Virus record (IMG/VR): IMGVR_UViG_3300003873_000067
Location: 1 to 23,226 of that record
Origin: a virus
Direction: 5' to 3' (one strand)
Length of the DNA: 23,226 nucleotides
The notes under the pieces are model-generated. The model searched no databases and had not been told where the DNA came from. It was given only the letters and a program-made list of their open reading frames with translations. Position numbers and translations under genes: made by a program. Shown here one piece after another: positions 22,396-23,226 of this stretch. How positions within the stretch are numbered: position 1 is the stretch's first letter; each line of letters starts with the position of its first letter.

Positions 22396-22758
22396 ATGCC
22401 CTGCCAATCTACCTTATTCACTATAACAAAAGGTTTCGATAACGACTTCACTTTTACCGTAAAAGCGAATGGGTCTACCTTACCTATAACTATTAGTGCT
22501 ACAGATACATTTTCTGCTACCCTGTTAAACTTAGCTGATGATAGTACAGTCCTAACAAAACCATTATCGGTAGTGGATGCTGCTAATGGTAAGGTAGGAC
22601 TTATTTTTACAGCTAATGATACAGCCAGCTTAGTAGCCGACAAAGGTGGTAAAGTCGATGACTACTACCTTAAACCTGTATACAAACTAGTACTGCAATG
22701 TAACACACAAGCTAATGGTAACTTTTTAGTAACTATAGGCAAAGTGTATGTCGATTGA
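22396..22758 (+). CDS. Small beta-sandwich structural protein
   Basis: A 120-residue protein made of alternating strands (TLFTITKGFDNDFTFTVKAN, STLPITISATDTFSATLLNL, GKVGLIFTANDTASLVA, KPVYKLVLQCNTQANGNFLV, TIGKVYVD), reading as an immunoglobulin-like or similar beta domain. Proteins of this sort appear between head and tail genes of podoviruses as small virion components. The ribosome site AGGAGT is 5 bp before ATG. Its end overlaps the following tail gene by 11 bp, suggesting translational coupling and a joint structural role. No named family can be assigned. Confidence 0.6.
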   Translation: MPCQSTLFTITKGFDNDFTFTVKANGSTLPITISATDTFSATLLNLADDSTVLTKPLSVVDAANGKVGLIFTANDTASLVADKGGKVDDYYLKPVYKLVLQCNTQANGNFLVTIGKVYVD

Positions 22759-23226
22759 TGTAATACCTACTACAGTTACCGTAACAGGCAACTCGATAGA
22801 TGTAGTAGATAATAGTACTACAATACATACCGCACCTGCTGATATAGGTGTAGAAGTACAAAAGAAGGACTACACGGTAGTAGGTGACTCCTTATTTACG
22901 CAAGTAAATACTAGTACGCTACCTCAATGGTTATCTTCAGCTATAAGCTCTACCGTAAACCTGCAAACAGCCGATTTACTAACAGCGATAAACACCAGTA
23001 ACGCCAACCTTATTACCGCACTAGATGCCGTAAACATAGCTAAAAACCAGTACCAACAGTTAATAGATGTCAATGCAACTGTAGACGGTGTGGTAACATC
23101 AAGGTTAACTACCCTAAACGCTACCGTACAGAATAACTCTGCCAGCATACAAAACCTAGAGCTTACAAAAACTACTGCTGCAGAAGCTTCAACTATAGCT
23201 GCTAATACCATAAACAGTTCCATACA
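22748..23226 (+). CDS. N-terminal part of a large tail protein (3' end outside window)
   Basis: An ATG frame that stays open to the right edge (at least 159 codons) and begins inside the previous gene. The sequence starts MSIDVIPTTVTVTGNSIDVV with short beta repeats. From about residue 55 it becomes a long helical region rich in Asn, Thr and Ala (STVNLQTADLLTAINTSNAN, NATVQNNSASIQNLELTKTT, AAEASTIAANTINSSI), resembling the coiled rod of central-tail or host-specificity proteins. It is probably a tail/fibre-base protein, likely long. The start is supported by AGG about 9 bp upstream and by the overlap. The C-terminal part is outside the window, so the exact identity is open. Confidence 0.6.
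   Translation, partial: MSIDVIPTTVTVTGNSIDVVDNSTTIHTAPADIGVEVQKKDYTVVGDSLFTQVNTSTLPQWLSSAISSTVNLQTADLLTAINTSNANLITALDAVNIAKNQYQQLIDVNATVDGVVTSRLTTLNATVQNNSASIQNLELTKTTAAEASTIAANTINSSI

Noticed and set aside
1-23226. tRNA genes, integrase or lysogeny genes, attachment sites
   Set aside because: I looked for cloverleaf-like GTTCGAATC/GTTCAA signatures and recombinase or repressor motifs by eye and saw none. A tRNA scan would be decisive but was not run.

Overview
The window is a 23.2 kb stretch of a tailed double-stranded DNA phage genome that infects a Gram-negative bacterium. Every supported gene is on the + strand. They are densely packed, often with TAATG or ATGA overlaps, and no integrase, repressor, tRNA or rRNA gene is visible. 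The major capsid protein looks like the N4-gp56 family. Together with a 660-residue portal with a helical C-terminal tail and a small adaptor-like protein, this suggests a podovirus-type virion. Tail morphology is not proven, because no tail-tube or tape-measure gene lies in the window. The Gram-negative host is indicated by an Rz/Rz1-type spanin pair, an outer-membrane beta-barrel and a periplasmic signal-peptide protein; a gammaproteobacterium is likely.

Layout: (1) 1-2072: the end of a metallophosphoesterase, a GIY-YIG nuclease, a tiny unknown protein and a probable small terminase. (2) 2115-4348: the large terminase and a head-tail adaptor-like protein. (3) 4348-10624: adhesion genes, namely a 990-residue collagen-like fibre, a small beta-rich structural protein, a structured non-coding stretch, two further fibre-like proteins (one with 30-bp tandem repeats), a fibre-associated protein and a DUF1353 protein. 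Part of this block looks like a mosaic import. (4) 10758-12566: a Cys-rich putative metal-binding protein and a 453-residue unknown. (5) 12591-15638: one tightly overlapping envelope/lysis operon with a membrane coiled-coil protein, a periplasmic PBP-like protein, an outer-membrane porin, a holin-like protein, i-spanin, o-spanin and an M15-type endolysin. (6) 15691-21659: portal, three small virion or unknown genes, a possible 23-codon gene, scaffold and major capsid protein, closed by the only canonical rho-independent terminator seen. (7) 21743-23226: two small structural genes and the start of a large tail protein that runs off the edge.

Transcription seems to use extended -10 promoters (TGnTATAAT or GGTATAAT) with weak -35 boxes, placed in most gaps of 50 bp or more. 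Several are embedded in inverted repeats, and one promoter (18662) has a consensus -35. The most notable items are the PBP-like/porin pair welded into the lysis operon, and a candidate three-way-junction RNA (7879-7975) whose closing helix begins at the predicted transcript start, ahead of the second fibre cluster.
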